A program made the translations under genes and the position numbers. From assembly GCF_019977235.1 (NCBI RefSeq), contig NZ_AP024646.1, forward strand, positions 5,084,001-5,148,000: 64,000 nucleotides of DNA. The letters run 5' to 3'. This stretch comes from Arthrobacter sp. StoSoilB5. GTDB lineage: Bacteria > Actinomycetota > Actinomycetes > Actinomycetales > Micrococcaceae. Under the pieces are notes generated by a model. That model was not told the DNA's origin, ran no database searches, and worked only from the letters and a program-made list of their open reading frames with translations. Shown here one piece after another: positions 8,018-19,813 of the stretch. Positions within the stretch are counted from its first letter, which is position 1. Every line of letters begins with the position of its first letter.

Positions 8018-8526
8018 GGTATGACTCCTTGGTTGATCTTTTTCCGGGGAGCCGCATCGCAACCCCCAGCATCCGACCGTTTCCGGCGGATGAAGCGATG
8101 TCCCAATAGTTCAGGCCAGCGAAGCCCCGCGGCTACTCTTGGGTGTACGCCTCTTTTCCGCCCGACCAAGGGGTCAGGAATACGCTGAACGGGCGGCGAG
8201 TACTCAGTCAGCCGAGAGGGACTACTTGGTTGGACGTTGCGTCATTACGGCGTAGAACGGGCTCGGGTGCCGATTTGATGGCGCGCTTCGTCCCGCCAGC
8301 ACTTGGCTTCCGGCGTTTGTGAGTATGCTGGCAGCGGTTGGATCAGGAGTACTCAGTTTTAGGCGGCCCGGTACCTGACCCGAGGAGGTCGCTGCGGCCG
8401 GGCATTCAGGAAATTCAGCGCCCACTGAGCCAACATTGTGCCCATCTTGAGCAAAAACTGCGCTGGTGTTCGACTGTGTTCGGGGATGAAGGGTGCATCA
8501 AATAAAGAGTGCCTCGCCGAGACCTT
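8018..8526. promoter_or_regulatory. 509-base gap with two GAGTACTCAGT repeats
   Basis: No convincing gene is seen. The gap holds the promoter of the secreted-protein set and the 3' end of the kinase gene. GAGTACTCAGT, which contains the 8-bp palindrome GAGTACTC, occurs at 8198-8208 and 8347-8357 in the same orientation, 149 bases apart. They are candidate operators. Reading frames here are short and lack start signals. Confidence 0.4.
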
Positions 8527-9936
8527 TCAGTTCCCGCCCTTGCCCTTGCCCTTCTTTTCGTCTCCTCGGCCCTTTTCGTCGTATTGGCCGCCCCCTTGGC
8601 CCGCACCCGCTGATGTGCTGTGCCCTGGCTCAACGACCGCCGGTGATTCGGTTTCCTGCGCAACCTCGGTTGGGCTGGCCTGTTGGCTCACCTCTGACGA
8701 TGGAGCGCCTCCTGGCCCGTTGCCGGAGTTGGCCGGGGGCAGCAGAACGGTTTGCACCGGCCCCGGAATGAGAACTGTTTCCACCGGCCCCGGGGTGGTA
8801 ATTGTCACCACCGGCGCTGGAGTCCCAACCGGGGAGGGGAGGTCGGATTGCTGGGTAACCGGAGAGGGCGATGTGACGTCTGCTGGCAGGCGGTCCTGGC
8901 CGGACAGCGCCACCGCGAGGGGGATTGCTATCGCTGTCGCAAGAAGCACCATCAACAATGCCCCGAGCTGGCCCCTTCCCCCAACTTTGTGATGCTGGAT
9001 GGACATTGGGCTGGTTGCCGGCACGGCGGGCGACCTGGCAGGCAGAGGTGGCAACAGCGCGGTAGGTGCGTGAGCGTAAGCGTCTTGCCAGGGGCGGCCG
9101 AGGAATTCTTCGATCTCCTCAGCGGTGGACCTGTTGGCTGGCTCAAGGTCCGTCATGGACTTCAGCAACTCAGCTATGGGGTGATGGATTTGCTCCGGGA
9201 TGACCGGTGCACGGTGAAGACGGGCTGCGGCCGATTCAATGGGCGTCCCAGGATATTCCGCCCTGCCCGTGAGGCATTCCAAAAGCACCAGGCCGAGGGA
9301 GTAGATATCGCTGGCAGGAGTCAAGGGCCGGCCGAGCGCTTGTTCCGGGCTGAGGTACTGGGCCGTTCCCACGGTCATTCCGGTGGCGGTCAGGCGGCTG
9401 CCTTCCAAGATCCGGGCCACGCCAAAGTCGGCGAGTTTGACGATGCGATCGGGTCCCGGAGTCTCTGAAACCAGGATGTTGGCCGGCTTGATGTCCCGAT
9501 GAATCACTCCCCGGCCGTGAACCTGCACCAGGGCACCCGCAAGGGCGTGGCCAATGTGCGTTGTTTCCGCGAGGCTGAGTGGGCCCTCAGCAAGCACCGA
9601 ACGCAGATTATGGCCGGAAACCAGTTCCATGACGAGGAAGGCTTGCGGCGGACCGGATGTGCCGGTGTCCACGCCGGCGTCGTAGATGTGCACCAAGCCA
9701 GGGTGGTCAAATCCTGCCAGCAACCGCATCTCTGCCTGCTGGCGCTCTTCAAAGCCCTCGTCGCCTGAGCCCGGGGAAAAGATCTTAAGTGCAACATCGC
9801 GCTGCAGGACTTCATCCCGGGCCTTGCAGACAGTGGACATCGCCCCGTGCCCGAGTAGCTCCAGAATCCGGTAGCGGCCGTTGAGTATGTCCCCGCCGCC
9901 TGCTGGATCAACGAAAGCTTCCCCGCCTGCCCTCAC
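8527..9936 (-). CDS. PknB-type membrane Ser/Thr protein kinase
   Basis: A 469-residue kinase. The catalytic domain (about 20-285) carries the glycine loop LGHGAMSTV (28-36), Lys51 in ALK, HRDIKPANI (146-154) with Asp148, DFG (170-172), an activation segment with GTAQYLSPEQ and an intact C-lobe. A Pro-rich linker leads to one membrane segment (about 325-344). The outside part (345-469) has no PASTA repeats; it is Pro/Thr/Val-rich with near-repeats of PGPVETV/PGPVQTV and a highly charged Gly/Lys tail. Start is GTG at 9934-9936 with AAGAGG upstream. Actinobacterial kinases of this plan sense the cell surface and phosphorylate cell wall or division proteins. It lies next to the secreted-protein set on the same strand, but a 509-base gap makes co-transcription doubtful. 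Confidence 0.9.
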   Translation of the reverse strand: MRAGGEAFVDPAGGGDILNGRYRILELLGHGAMSTVCKARDEVLQRDVALKIFSPGSGDEGFEERQQAEMRLLAGFDHPGLVHIYDAGVDTGTSGPPQAFLVMELVSGHNLRSVLAEGPLSLAETTHIGHALAGALVQVHGRGVIHRDIKPANILVSETPGPDRIVKLADFGVARILEGSRLTATGMTVGTAQYLSPEQALGRPLTPASDIYSLGLVLLECLTGRAEYPGTPIESAAARLHRAPVIPEQIHHPIAELLKSMTDLEPANRSTAEEIEEFLGRPWQDAYAHAPTALLPPLPARSPAVPATSPMSIQHHKVGGRGQLGALLMVLLATAIAIPLAVALSGQDRLPADVTSPSPVTQQSDLPSPVGTPAPVVTITTPGPVETVLIPGPVQTVLLPPANSGNGPGGAPSSEVSQQASPTEVAQETESPAVVEPGHSTSAGAGQGGGQYDEKGRGDEKKGKGKGGN

Positions 9937-10133
9937 GGCCCTACACCTCTTGCGTCTAAGCGCGCTGCGCCGACTTACCCCCCCATTTATCCTGCGCTGC
10001 GATGCAGTTGCTAAGTGACCTTCTTACGGCAAACGTACAGCCTCCGCCCCACCTTGCCAACCATGAAGTGTGCTACTACTTTTCCCGGAAAAATCAGGGG
10101 ATTCCGCACCTCAAACTCCGGTTTGGCGGCGCC

Positions 10134-10748
10134 CTAAACGATGGGTTGCGGGGTTGGGAGTGCGCCCAAAGAATTGAAGCTGTAAAGCTGCTTGGGTACA
10201 GCCCCCGCCACGCCTGCCCAGACTGGCAAGTGCAGACCCTCGCGCCGGAGCATGGCCACGTAATCCTGGATCTTGTCCGCCGAGAAACACATCTGCGTGA
10301 CGATTTTCGTGGCGTACTCCTGCTTCTCCAGCAAAGCGTCAACCAAGTGCAGGCTTGTAATGTCCGGATGCCCCTCGGGGTACCCAGCCACTCCAACACC
10401 CATCGCACCGGAGGTTATCTGGGCAATATCGCGCAGCAATTCCCCACCTGTGGAATACGAACCCGAGGGCTGCCCGTCGCCACCGATGGCGAAGACTTCG
10501 GTGATGCCCGACGCCGAGCAGTCACCCAGTATGGCTGACAACTCGCCGCGGCTTTCAAGAGCCTTGGCAGCAAGATGGGGAACCACGGTATAGCCGAGTT
10601 CCCTCAGCTGGACCGCAGCACGAAGTGTGGCACCCACACCATGCTTCGGCAGGCAGGTAACGCTGATCGCGGTGGATGTAGGCAACGTCTTGCTGACAAC
10701 GTCCACGATTCCCTCGGACGGGATGATCTCAACACGAAGGGGAAGCAT
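10134..10748 (-). CDS. Methylenetetrahydrofolate reductase-like protein, C-terminally truncated
   Basis: A 204-residue product from the ATG at 10746-10748, which has a weak AAGGAC upstream. Residues 1-186 follow the MTHFR TIM-barrel pattern (early Glu in VEIIPSEG, IGGDGQPSG, GVAGYPEGHPD, KIVTQMCF), but the family is usually 290-300 residues. After GVAGAVPK the sequence diverges into a short unrelated tail and stops, and no continuation is seen in the other frames up to the kinase gene. The last strands and helices of the barrel are missing, so activity is doubtful. It follows lipA by 22 bases at the end of the glycine/serine set, where a one-carbon enzyme using methylene-THF from glycine cleavage would make sense. 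Likely a decaying gene. Confidence 0.7.
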   Translation of the reverse strand: MLPLRVEIIPSEGIVDVVSKTLPTSTAISVTCLPKHGVGATLRAAVQLRELGYTVVPHLAAKALESRGELSAILGDCSASGITEVFAIGGDGQPSGSYSTGGELLRDIAQITSGAMGVGVAGYPEGHPDITSLHLVDALLEKQEYATKIVTQMCFSADKIQDYVAMLRREGLHLPVWAGVAGAVPKQLYSFNSLGALPTPQPIV

Positions 10749-10770
10749 GAGGTGTCCTTTTGCTGTGGGC

Positions 10771-11778
10771 TTAGGCGTGTGCGGCGAGGATGGTGGAGGC
10801 TTCCTGGCGGGTGGTGCCGGAGGACTCGATGTGGGCCAGGGCGGCGGGGATTTCCCAGCCCTTCTTGCGCATCGCGGTGGCCCACAAACGCCCGGCACGG
10901 TACGAGGAGCGGACCAGAGGCCCGGACATCACGCCGAGGAAGCCGATCTCCTCGGCCTCGTGCTGGAGGTCCACGAACTCCTGCGGCTTGACCCACCGGT
11001 CCACGGGCAGGTGCCGTTCGGACGGGCGCAGGTACTGGGTGATCGTGATCAGGTCACACCCTGCGGCGTGCAGGTCCCGCAGCGCTTCGGAGATTTCCTC
11101 GCGGGTTTCGCCCATGCCCAGGATCAGGTTCGACTTGGTCACCATGCCCAGGTCCCGGCCCTGGGTGATGACATCCAGGGAACGTTCGTACCGGAACGCC
11201 GGGCGGATCCGCTTGAAGATCCGCGGCACGGTCTCCACGTTGTGCGCGAACACCTCGGGCTTGGAATCGCAGATCGCCTTGATGTGTTCGGGTTTGCCGG
11301 AGAAGTCCGGGATCAGCAGCTCCACCCCGGTGCCGGGGTTCAGTTCGTGGATCTTGCGGACCGTTTCGGCGTACAGCCGCACGCCCTCGTCGGCGAGGTC
11401 ATCACGGGCCACCCCGGTCACCGTGGCGTAGCGCAGCTGCATGGCCTGGACACTCCGGGCCACCTTGGTGGGTTCGAACATGTCCACAGGGGACGGTTTG
11501 CCGGTATCGATCTGGCAGAAATCACAGCGCCGCGTGCATTCGGACCCGCCGATCAGGAACGTCGCTTCCTTGTCTTCCCAGCACTCGAAAATGTTCGGGC
11601 AGCCGGCCTCCTCACACACGGTGTGCAGGCCTTCCTTCTTCACCAGGTTCTTCAGCCCGACGAACTCCGGCCCCATCTGGACCTTGGCCTTGATCCACTC
11701 GGGCTTGCGTTCAACCGGGACAGCCGAGTTGCGCTGCTCAACGCGCAGCAACTTACGGCCTTCAGGTGCCAGGGTCAT
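10771..11778 (-). CDS. lipA: Lipoyl synthase
   Basis: A 335-residue radical SAM enzyme that inserts two sulphurs into octanoyl groups bound to carrier proteins, here probably GcvH. Both iron-sulphur motifs are present: the auxiliary cluster CX4CX5C (Cys55, Cys60, Cys66 in [12 protein letters not shown]) and the SAM cluster CX3CX2C (Cys81, Cys85, Cys88). The conserved C-terminal SSY serine motif of LipA (RSSYRAG) is present. ATG at 11776-11778. It lies 105 bases after sdaA in the glycine cleavage set, so it probably supplies lipoate to the glycine cleavage H protein when glycine is abundant; a second lipA with the pyruvate dehydrogenase genes would be expected elsewhere but is outside the window. 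Confidence 0.95.
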   Translation of the reverse strand: MTLAPEGRKLLRVEQRNSAVPVERKPEWIKAKVQMGPEFVGLKNLVKKEGLHTVCEEAGCPNIFECWEDKEATFLIGGSECTRRCDFCQIDTGKPSPVDMFEPTKVARSVQAMQLRYATVTGVARDDLADEGVRLYAETVRKIHELNPGTGVELLIPDFSGKPEHIKAICDSKPEVFAHNVETVPRIFKRIRPAFRYERSLDVITQGRDLGMVTKSNLILGMGETREEISEALRDLHAAGCDLITITQYLRPSERHLPVDRWVKPQEFVDLQHEAEEIGFLGVMSGPLVRSSYRAGRLWATAMRKKGWEIPAALAHIESSGTTRQEASTILAAHA

Positions 11779-11883
11779 GGGTTTACTTCCTTGTTTGTTG
11801 TCTCATTTGTCCGTTGCCAGGCCCAATTTGTGCCCTTCAAGTACGTTCAATCGCGCAAAGTAGGCCCACAACGCAGGTAAGTG

Positions 11884-13296
11884 TCAGCATTCGACGACGT
11901 TCACGGCCAGGCCACCCATCGCGGTTTCCTTGTACTTGGAGGACATGTCCTTGCCCGTCTCACGCATGGTCACGATCACCTCATCCAGCGACACCCGGTG
12001 CGTCCCATCCCCCCAGAGCGCCATCTTCGCCGCGTTGATCGCCTTCGCCGCCGCGATCGCGTTCCGCTCAATACACGGAATCTGCACCAACCCACCAATC
12101 GGATCACACGTCAACCCCAGGTTGTGTTCCATCGCGATCTCCGCCGCGTTCTCCACCTGCCCCGGCGTACCACCCATCACCTCGGCCAACCCCGCAGCAG
12201 CCATCGACGACGCCGAACCCACCTCGCCCTGGCACCCGACCTCCGCACCGGAAATCGACGCCTGCTCCTTGTACAACACACCCACCGCACCGGCAGCCAG
12301 CAGGAACTTCACCACCACATCGTCCTTATCAGCCTGGGTAGCCTTGTCCATGCCCGGGGCATAATGCAACGCGTAATACAACACCGCCGGGATAATCCCC
12401 GCCGCACCATTCGTCGGCGCCGTGACCACCCGCCCACCAGTGGCGTTCTCCTCATTGACCGCCAACGCGATCAGGTTCACCCACTCCTGCCAATACTTCG
12501 GATCGTTGCGGTCCTTGTCCTCCTTCAACAACCGCTCCAGCCAGTCAGGAGCACGACGACGGACCCGTAGACCCCCGGGCAACACACCCTCACGCTTCAG
12601 GCTCGCCTCAACACAAGCCTCCATCACATGCCAGATATGCAACAAACCCTCCCGGATCTCCTCCTCCGACCGGGACGCCCGCTCATTGATGAACATGATG
12701 TCGCTGATCCCCAAACCCTTCGACGCACACCGGCCCAGCAACTCAGCAGCCGTACGGAACGGCAACGGCAACTCCGCCTTCGTCTCCTCCAACTCCGCCC
12801 GCGCCGCGTCCTCCTCACCCTCACGGACAATGAACCCACCACCGACAGAGAAGAACGTCGCCTCCCGCAAGGTGTTCCCCTCAGCATCAGAGACAGCGAA
12901 CTTCAGCCCGTTCGTATGCCGCGGCAACACCGTCAACGGATGCAACACCATATCCTCCACCGCATACGGCAGCTCCACGCCTTCTCCTGAGGCACCAGCC
13001 AGGTTCAGGACACCTGTCTCAGCGATCGTCGCGAGCCGCTCGTCCACCTCATCAGGCAGGATCAACTCCGGGTGGTAACCCTCAAGGCCCAACAGGGTCG
13101 CAGTCATGGTCCCGTGCCCACGGCCCGTCGCAGCCAAAGAGCCATACAAATCAACCCGCAACGACGCGACCGAGCCCAGGACACCGGCGTCCTTGAGCTC
13201 GCCAGCGAACACCGCAGCAGCACGCATCGGCCCCACAGTATGCGAACTCGACGGGCCAATACCCACAGTGAACAAATCGAAAACACCAACAGCCAT
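11884..13296 (-). CDS. sdaA: L-serine ammonia-lyase (iron-sulphur type)
   Basis: A 470-residue single-chain L-serine dehydratase that converts serine to pyruvate and ammonia in the cytoplasm. The N-terminal beta part begins [20 protein letters not shown] and the alpha part holds the conserved cysteines of the 4Fe-4S site ([27 protein letters not shown]) and TNGAAGI. The ATG at 13294-13296 with GAAAGGGA upstream fits the family start; an in-frame extension further upstream is not conserved. It follows glyA in the glycine set, giving the route glycine to serine to pyruvate. The gene shows a marked strand bias (long C-runs on the plus strand), more than its neighbours. Confidence 0.95.
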   Translation of the reverse strand: MAVGVFDLFTVGIGPSSSHTVGPMRAAAVFAGELKDAGVLGSVASLRVDLYGSLAATGRGHGTMTATLLGLEGYHPELILPDEVDERLATIAETGVLNLAGASGEGVELPYAVEDMVLHPLTVLPRHTNGLKFAVSDAEGNTLREATFFSVGGGFIVREGEEDAARAELEETKAELPLPFRTAAELLGRCASKGLGISDIMFINERASRSEEEIREGLLHIWHVMEACVEASLKREGVLPGGLRVRRRAPDWLERLLKEDKDRNDPKYWQEWVNLIALAVNEENATGGRVVTAPTNGAAGIIPAVLYYALHYAPGMDKATQADKDDVVVKFLLAAGAVGVLYKEQASISGAEVGCQGEVGSASSMAAAGLAEVMGGTPGQVENAAEIAMEHNLGLTCDPIGGLVQIPCIERNAIAAAKAINAAKMALWGDGTHRVSLDEVIVTMRETGKDMSSKYKETAMGGLAVNVVEC

Positions 13297-13553
13297 GGCT
13301 GAATCCCTTTCGGGGGAGAAAGAACGAGCAAAACTTAGTGTGGGGGCCGTGCCCAATCCCGAGCCAAGGCGGCGCCGGCCCCCGTGGAGGTCCCAGTGCG
13401 AACCTCCAGACCCGGTTTTTGTGTGCGGCATTCGTTCCCAGCAAATGCCACACCCGGGAGATCAAAACATGCCCACCCTCGGCAGCCAGACCCATTTCTC
13501 AAACAAACGAACCGCAAGCCCGGACCCCGGAACGCCAACCCCCTGCTGCCCTT

Positions 13554-13648
13554 TTGGGGCCGGCATCCGGAAGCGGGCGTCCAAGGGAGCTTCGCGTCCG
13601 CTCAGCGGGCGCTCAAGCGACCGAGCCCGCGGAGGATGTCGGCCCCAA
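13554..13648. repeat. Structured repeat, copy A (glyA-sdaA gap)
   Basis: A 95-base element within the 359-base gap between glyA and sdaA. Outer stem 13554-13568 with 13634-13648 (15 pairs, one G-T); second stem GCGGGC 13573-13578 with GCCCGC 13625-13630; inner hairpin 13594-13601 with 13605-13612 closed by a TCA loop. The same plan with compensating base changes is found at 15403-15499. The rest of the gap (13297-13553) shows no gene. Confidence 0.8.
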
Positions 13649-13655
13649 CGGGTTC

Positions 13656-14975
13656 TCAGGCGAGGTTCGCAACACCCGGGTAGAGCGGGTGCGCGGCGGC
13701 AAGTGCCTCAACGCGGTGCCGCAACCCCGAAAGGTCCGTACCGGCGTCGGCCGTCAACGCCTCGGCGATGATATCCGCAACCTCGCGGAAGGCAGCTTCC
13801 CCGAAGCCCCGCGTAGCGAGGGCCGGGGTGCCGATCCGCAGGCCAGAGGTGACCATTGGCGGGCGCGGGTCGAACGGGACGGCGTTGCGGTTGACGGTGA
13901 TGTCGATCGCGGCGAGGCGGTCCTCGGCCTGCTGGCCGTCGAGTTCGCAGTTGCGCAGGTCGACGAGCACCAAGTGCACGTCGGTGCCGCCGGACACAAC
14001 GGAGATGCCCTTGGCTGCAACGTCGGGCTGGACCAAGCGTTCGGCAAGAATCCGGGCGCCGGCAAGAACACGTTCCTGACGCTCGCGGAACTCTTCGGAA
14101 GCGGCGATCTTGAAGGCGACGGCCTTCCCGGCGATGACGTGCTCCAGCGGCCCACCTTGCTGGCCTGGGAACACAGCCGAGTTGATCTTCTTGGCGATGT
14201 CGGCGTCGTTGGTGAGGATGATGCCGCCACGCGGACCGGCGAGGGTCTTGTGCGTGGTGGATGTGGTGACGTGGGCGTGCGGCACCGGCGACGGGTGCAG
14301 CCCCGCAGCAACCAGGCCCGCGAAGTGTGCCATATCCACCATGAGGTAGGCACCGACGGAGTCGGCAATCCGGCGGAACTCAGCGAAATCCAGCTGCCGC
14401 GCGTAAGCGGACCAGCCGGCAACGATAAGAGCCGGTTTGTGCTCCTGGGCCAGGCGCTCCACCTCGGCCATGTCCACCGTGTGGGTGTCCTCGCGGACGC
14501 CGTAGGGGATCACGTTGTAGAGCTTGCCGGAGAAGTTGATCCGCATGCCGTGCGTCAGGTGGCCGCCGTGGGCCAGGTTCAGGCCCATGATGGTGTCGCC
14601 CGGCTTGATCAGCGCGTGCATCACTGACGCGTTCGCCTGCGCACCGGAGTGCGGCTGGACGTTCGCGAACTCGGCACCGAAGAGGGACTTGATCCGGTCG
14701 ATTGCGAGCTGCTCGATCACGTCCACGTGCTCGCAGCCACCGTAATAGCGCTTGCCCGGGTAGCCCTCGGCGTACTTGTTGGTCAGTACGGAGCCCTGGG
14801 CCTGCATGACAGCAACCGCTGTGTGGTTCTCTGAGGCGATCATTTCCAGGCCGTCGCGCTGGCGACCCAGTTCGTCGTCGATCTTTGCGGCAATCTCAGG
14901 ATCCAGCTCGGACAGCTGGGCGTCCAACGACGCCGACATAACCTGCTCGAATTCGGTCACGGCTGCCGGGTTCAC
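13656..14975 (-). CDS. glyA: Serine hydroxymethyltransferase
   Basis: A 439-residue PLP enzyme interconverting serine and glycine with tetrahydrofolate. The PLP lysine is Lys243 in [23 protein letters not shown] and [13 protein letters not shown] near the N-terminus and the central DMAHFAGL are typical. The GTG start at 14973-14975 overlaps the gcvH stop (GTGA) and has GGAGGAGAA just before it, so I chose it over an internal ATG at 14937-14939. In this operon the enzyme takes methylene-THF released by the glycine cleavage complex to make serine from a second glycine, which SdaA then deaminates. Its stop lies 8 bases before structured repeat copy A. Confidence 0.97.
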   Translation of the reverse strand: MNPAAVTEFEQVMSASLDAQLSELDPEIAAKIDDELGRQRDGLEMIASENHTAVAVMQAQGSVLTNKYAEGYPGKRYYGGCEHVDVIEQLAIDRIKSLFGAEFANVQPHSGAQANASVMHALIKPGDTIMGLNLAHGGHLTHGMRINFSGKLYNVIPYGVREDTHTVDMAEVERLAQEHKPALIVAGWSAYARQLDFAEFRRIADSVGAYLMVDMAHFAGLVAAGLHPSPVPHAHVTTSTTHKTLAGPRGGIILTNDADIAKKINSAVFPGQQGGPLEHVIAGKAVAFKIAASEEFRERQERVLAGARILAERLVQPDVAAKGISVVSGGTDVHLVLVDLRNCELDGQQAEDRLAAIDITVNRNAVPFDPRPPMVTSGLRIGTPALATRGFGEAAFREVADIIAEALTADAGTDLSGLRHRVEALAAAHPLYPGVANLA

Positions 14976-15355
14976 AGTTCTCCTCCGTTCGTTGCAGCGT
15001 ATTCCTCAGCAGACATGAGTGGCCCTTCTTCAGTGGCGGCCACCTTGAACAGCCAGCCGGCACCATAGGGATCGTTGTTGATGAGGGCGGGATCGCTGAC
15101 AACGGCGTCGTTGATCTCGGTCACCTCACCCGTCACAGGCGAGTACAGATCGGACACGGACTTCGTGGACTCAACTTCGCCACACGTCTCACCCGCGGTC
15201 ACAGTGGAGCCCACCTCCGGAAGGTCAACGTAGACAATGTCGCCCAAGGCATCCGCAGCCACCGCAGAGATCCCAATCCCCACAGGCCCGGACCCATCCG
15301 AAGCAACCCATTCGTGCTCAGCCGAGTACTTCAGCTCGGCAACTACTTTGCTCAT
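14972..15355 (-). CDS. gcvH: Glycine cleavage system H protein
   Basis: A 127-residue lipoyl carrier protein. The lipoylated lysine is Lys65 in [12 protein letters not shown], and the C-terminal [10 protein letters not shown] is the family signature. It shuttles the aminomethyl group between GcvP, GcvT and the lipoamide dehydrogenase. The ATG at 15353-15355 ([10 protein letters not shown]) fits family length. It follows gcvT across a 157-base gap that holds structured repeat copy B, and its stop overlaps the glyA start. Confidence 0.97.
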   Translation of the reverse strand: MSKVVAELKYSAEHEWVASDGSGPVGIGISAVAADALGDIVYVDLPEVGSTVTAGETCGEVESTKSVSDLYSPVTGEVTEINDAVVSDPALINNDPYGAGWLFKVAATEEGPLMSAEEYAATNGGEL

Positions 15356-15402
15356 TCCAATTCCTATCGTCGTATTTGATCTCTTCATGCCCGGTACTGT
15401 TC

Positions 15403-15499
15403 TTCGTGCCCGACATCCGGAAGCGTGCGTCTAAGTGAGCGTCACGTCCGCCCAGCGGGCGTATTCGCGACCGAGCACGCGGAGGATGTCGGGCACGAA
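15403..15499. repeat. Structured repeat, copy B (gcvT-gcvH gap)
   Basis: A 97-base element. Outer stem 15403-15418 with 15484-15499 is a perfect 16 pairs; second stem GCGTGC 15423-15428 with GCACGC 15475-15480; inner hairpin 15444-15451 with 15455-15462 closed by CCA. Relative to copy A, at least five pairs change on both sides so that pairing is kept, which argues for a selected or recently folded structure. Confidence 0.8.
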
Positions 15500-15512
15500 A
15501 ACCCCGGCTAAC

Positions 15513-16634
15513 CTACTTGACGCGCTTATAGAACGGCAGCGCGACCACTTCGAACGGCTCAGCTTTTCCGCGGAGGTCGACGTCCACGATCGTGCCGGGT
15601 TCTGAATGCTCGACGTCGACATACGCCAACGCCACCGGGTAACCGAGGGTCGGGCTTGGCTGGCCGGAGGTGACTTCGCCGATGAGTGAGCCGTCCTTGA
15701 GGACCGAGTAGTGGGCGCGGGCCGCACGTCGCCCGGTTCCCTTGAGGCCGACGAGCTTCTGTCCGATGGTGGAACCGACGCCCGCGGCCTTGATAGCAGT
15801 CAGGGCTTCCTTGCCAATGAAGTCGCTTTCCTTGGCCAGAGAGACCACCGGTCCCAGTCCGGCCGCGTAGGCGTTGACGTAGCGGGACAGTTCGTTGCCG
15901 TAGAGCGGCATACCCGCTTCGAGGCGCAGGGAGTCACGTGCTGCGAGCCCTGCGGGGATGAGGCCGTGGCCTTCGCCGACTTCGAGGAGGGCTTCCCACA
16001 GGCCAGCTGCGTCAACGTTCGGAATGTAGATCTCGAAGCCGTCTTCGCCGGTGTAACCAGTGCGGGCCAGCAACAAGTCCTGCCCGTTAATCTCAACCTC
16101 AACAGCGGCGTAGTACTTCAGTTCGGTCACGAGGGCATGCTGCTCGGCGGGAACCAAAGTCAGCAGAATGGCCTCCGCGTTCGGACCCTGTACGGCGATA
16201 AGCGAAGTCTCGGCAGAGGCGTCCTGGACGACGACGTCGAAGCCCGCGGCCCGCTCCAGCAGAGCCGCCGCAACTACCTTGGCGTTGCCCGCGTTCGGGA
16301 CCACGAGGTACTTGTCTTCAGCGCGACGGTAAGAAATGAGGTCGTCGATGATGCCGCCGTCGGCGTTGCAGATCAGCGAGTACTTGGCCTTGCCCACTGC
16401 GATCGCGGACAACTTGCCCACGAGCGCGAAATCCAGGAAGGCGGCCGCGTCCGGGCCGCTGACCCAAACTTCACCCATGTGGGAGAGATCGAACAGGCCG
16501 GCTGCGTTGCGGACTGCGTGGTGCTCCGCGAGTTCGGACTCGTATTTAAGGGGCATCTGCCAGCCGCCGAAATCCGTGAAGGACGCGCCGGCCTTTTTGT
16601 GCTGCTCATAAAGAGCGGTGTAGTTCTCAGTCAT
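15513..16634 (-). CDS. gcvT: Glycine cleavage system T protein (aminomethyltransferase)
   Basis: A 373-residue folate-dependent aminomethyltransferase that releases ammonia and makes methylene-THF from the H-protein intermediate. Family features visible are the N-terminal DFGGWQMPL, FDLSHMGE, RTGYTGEDGFEIY with the folate-binding region, and EVTSGQPSPTLG near the C-terminus. The ATG at 16632-16634 with AAAGGA upstream is preferred to a longer frame. It lies 11 bases after gcvP. Confidence 0.97.
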   Translation of the reverse strand: MTENYTALYEQHKKAGASFTDFGGWQMPLKYESELAEHHAVRNAAGLFDLSHMGEVWVSGPDAAAFLDFALVGKLSAIAVGKAKYSLICNADGGIIDDLISYRRAEDKYLVVPNAGNAKVVAAALLERAAGFDVVVQDASAETSLIAVQGPNAEAILLTLVPAEQHALVTELKYYAAVEVEINGQDLLLARTGYTGEDGFEIYIPNVDAAGLWEALLEVGEGHGLIPAGLAARDSLRLEAGMPLYGNELSRYVNAYAAGLGPVVSLAKESDFIGKEALTAIKAAGVGSTIGQKLVGLKGTGRRAARAHYSVLKDGSLIGEVTSGQPSPTLGYPVALAYVDVEHSEPGTIVDVDLRGKAEPFEVVALPFYKRVK

Positions 16635-16645
16635 GTCGGGGTCCT

Positions 16646-19492
<2,847 letters not shown>

Positions 19493-19549
19493 GAGGAACT
19501 CCATGATTCAGGCGCCCAGTGAGCGCCACGATGATGTGGGTTCCTCCCC

Positions 19550-19735
19550 GCTCTGTATTGGACCTGAGAGATTCCGCAGGAATGGTTGCCTGCTTGCACC
19601 GTCGGTGAGCCCGGTTACCCGGACTGCTTTCCAGAGTTGCCTCGCCGTGGCGGTACGTGGGCCTGAGAGATTCCTGGGGAGGATTTGCTCCTACGGCGCC
19701 TGACTGGATGTACCGGCAGGACTCTCCCGCCACAG
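19550..19735 (-). promoter_or_regulatory. Tandem glycine riboswitch
   Basis: Read on the minus strand, two aptamers are visible. The first begins GGGAGAGTCC (about 19728) and ends in GAATCTCTCAGGCCC (about 19658-19672). The second begins after AACTCTGGAAAGC (about 19640) and ends GAATCTCTCAGGTCC (about 19558-19572). The repeated GAATCTCTCAGG element and the cooperative tandem order are typical of gcvT-type glycine riboswitches. It leads directly into gcvP, where glycine binding would turn expression on. The expression platform between the second aptamer and the start codon (about 60 bases) is not resolved here. Confidence 0.93.
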
Positions 19736-19749
19736 ATCAAAAGCATTGC

Positions 19750-19765
19750 GTCACCCGTGGGTGAC
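19750..19765. promoter_or_regulatory. Inverted repeat GTCACCC-N2-GGGTGAC
   Basis: A 7-2-7 inverted repeat lies just upstream of the riboswitch, in the promoter region of the gcv operon and about 49 bases past the pucR stop. It could be a protein operator adding a second control layer or a small hairpin at the end of pucR. No T-run supports a terminator. Confidence 0.35.
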
Positions 19766-19813
19766 ACGGTTCACACCATAGCTGGTTCCCCGTGAAACGC
19801 GCAACCACGGCCT

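Noticed and set aside
10094..10408. Frameshifted continuation of the MTHFR-like gene
   Set aside because: The alternative frame has no similarity to the missing part of the barrel; a deletion fits better than a single frameshift.
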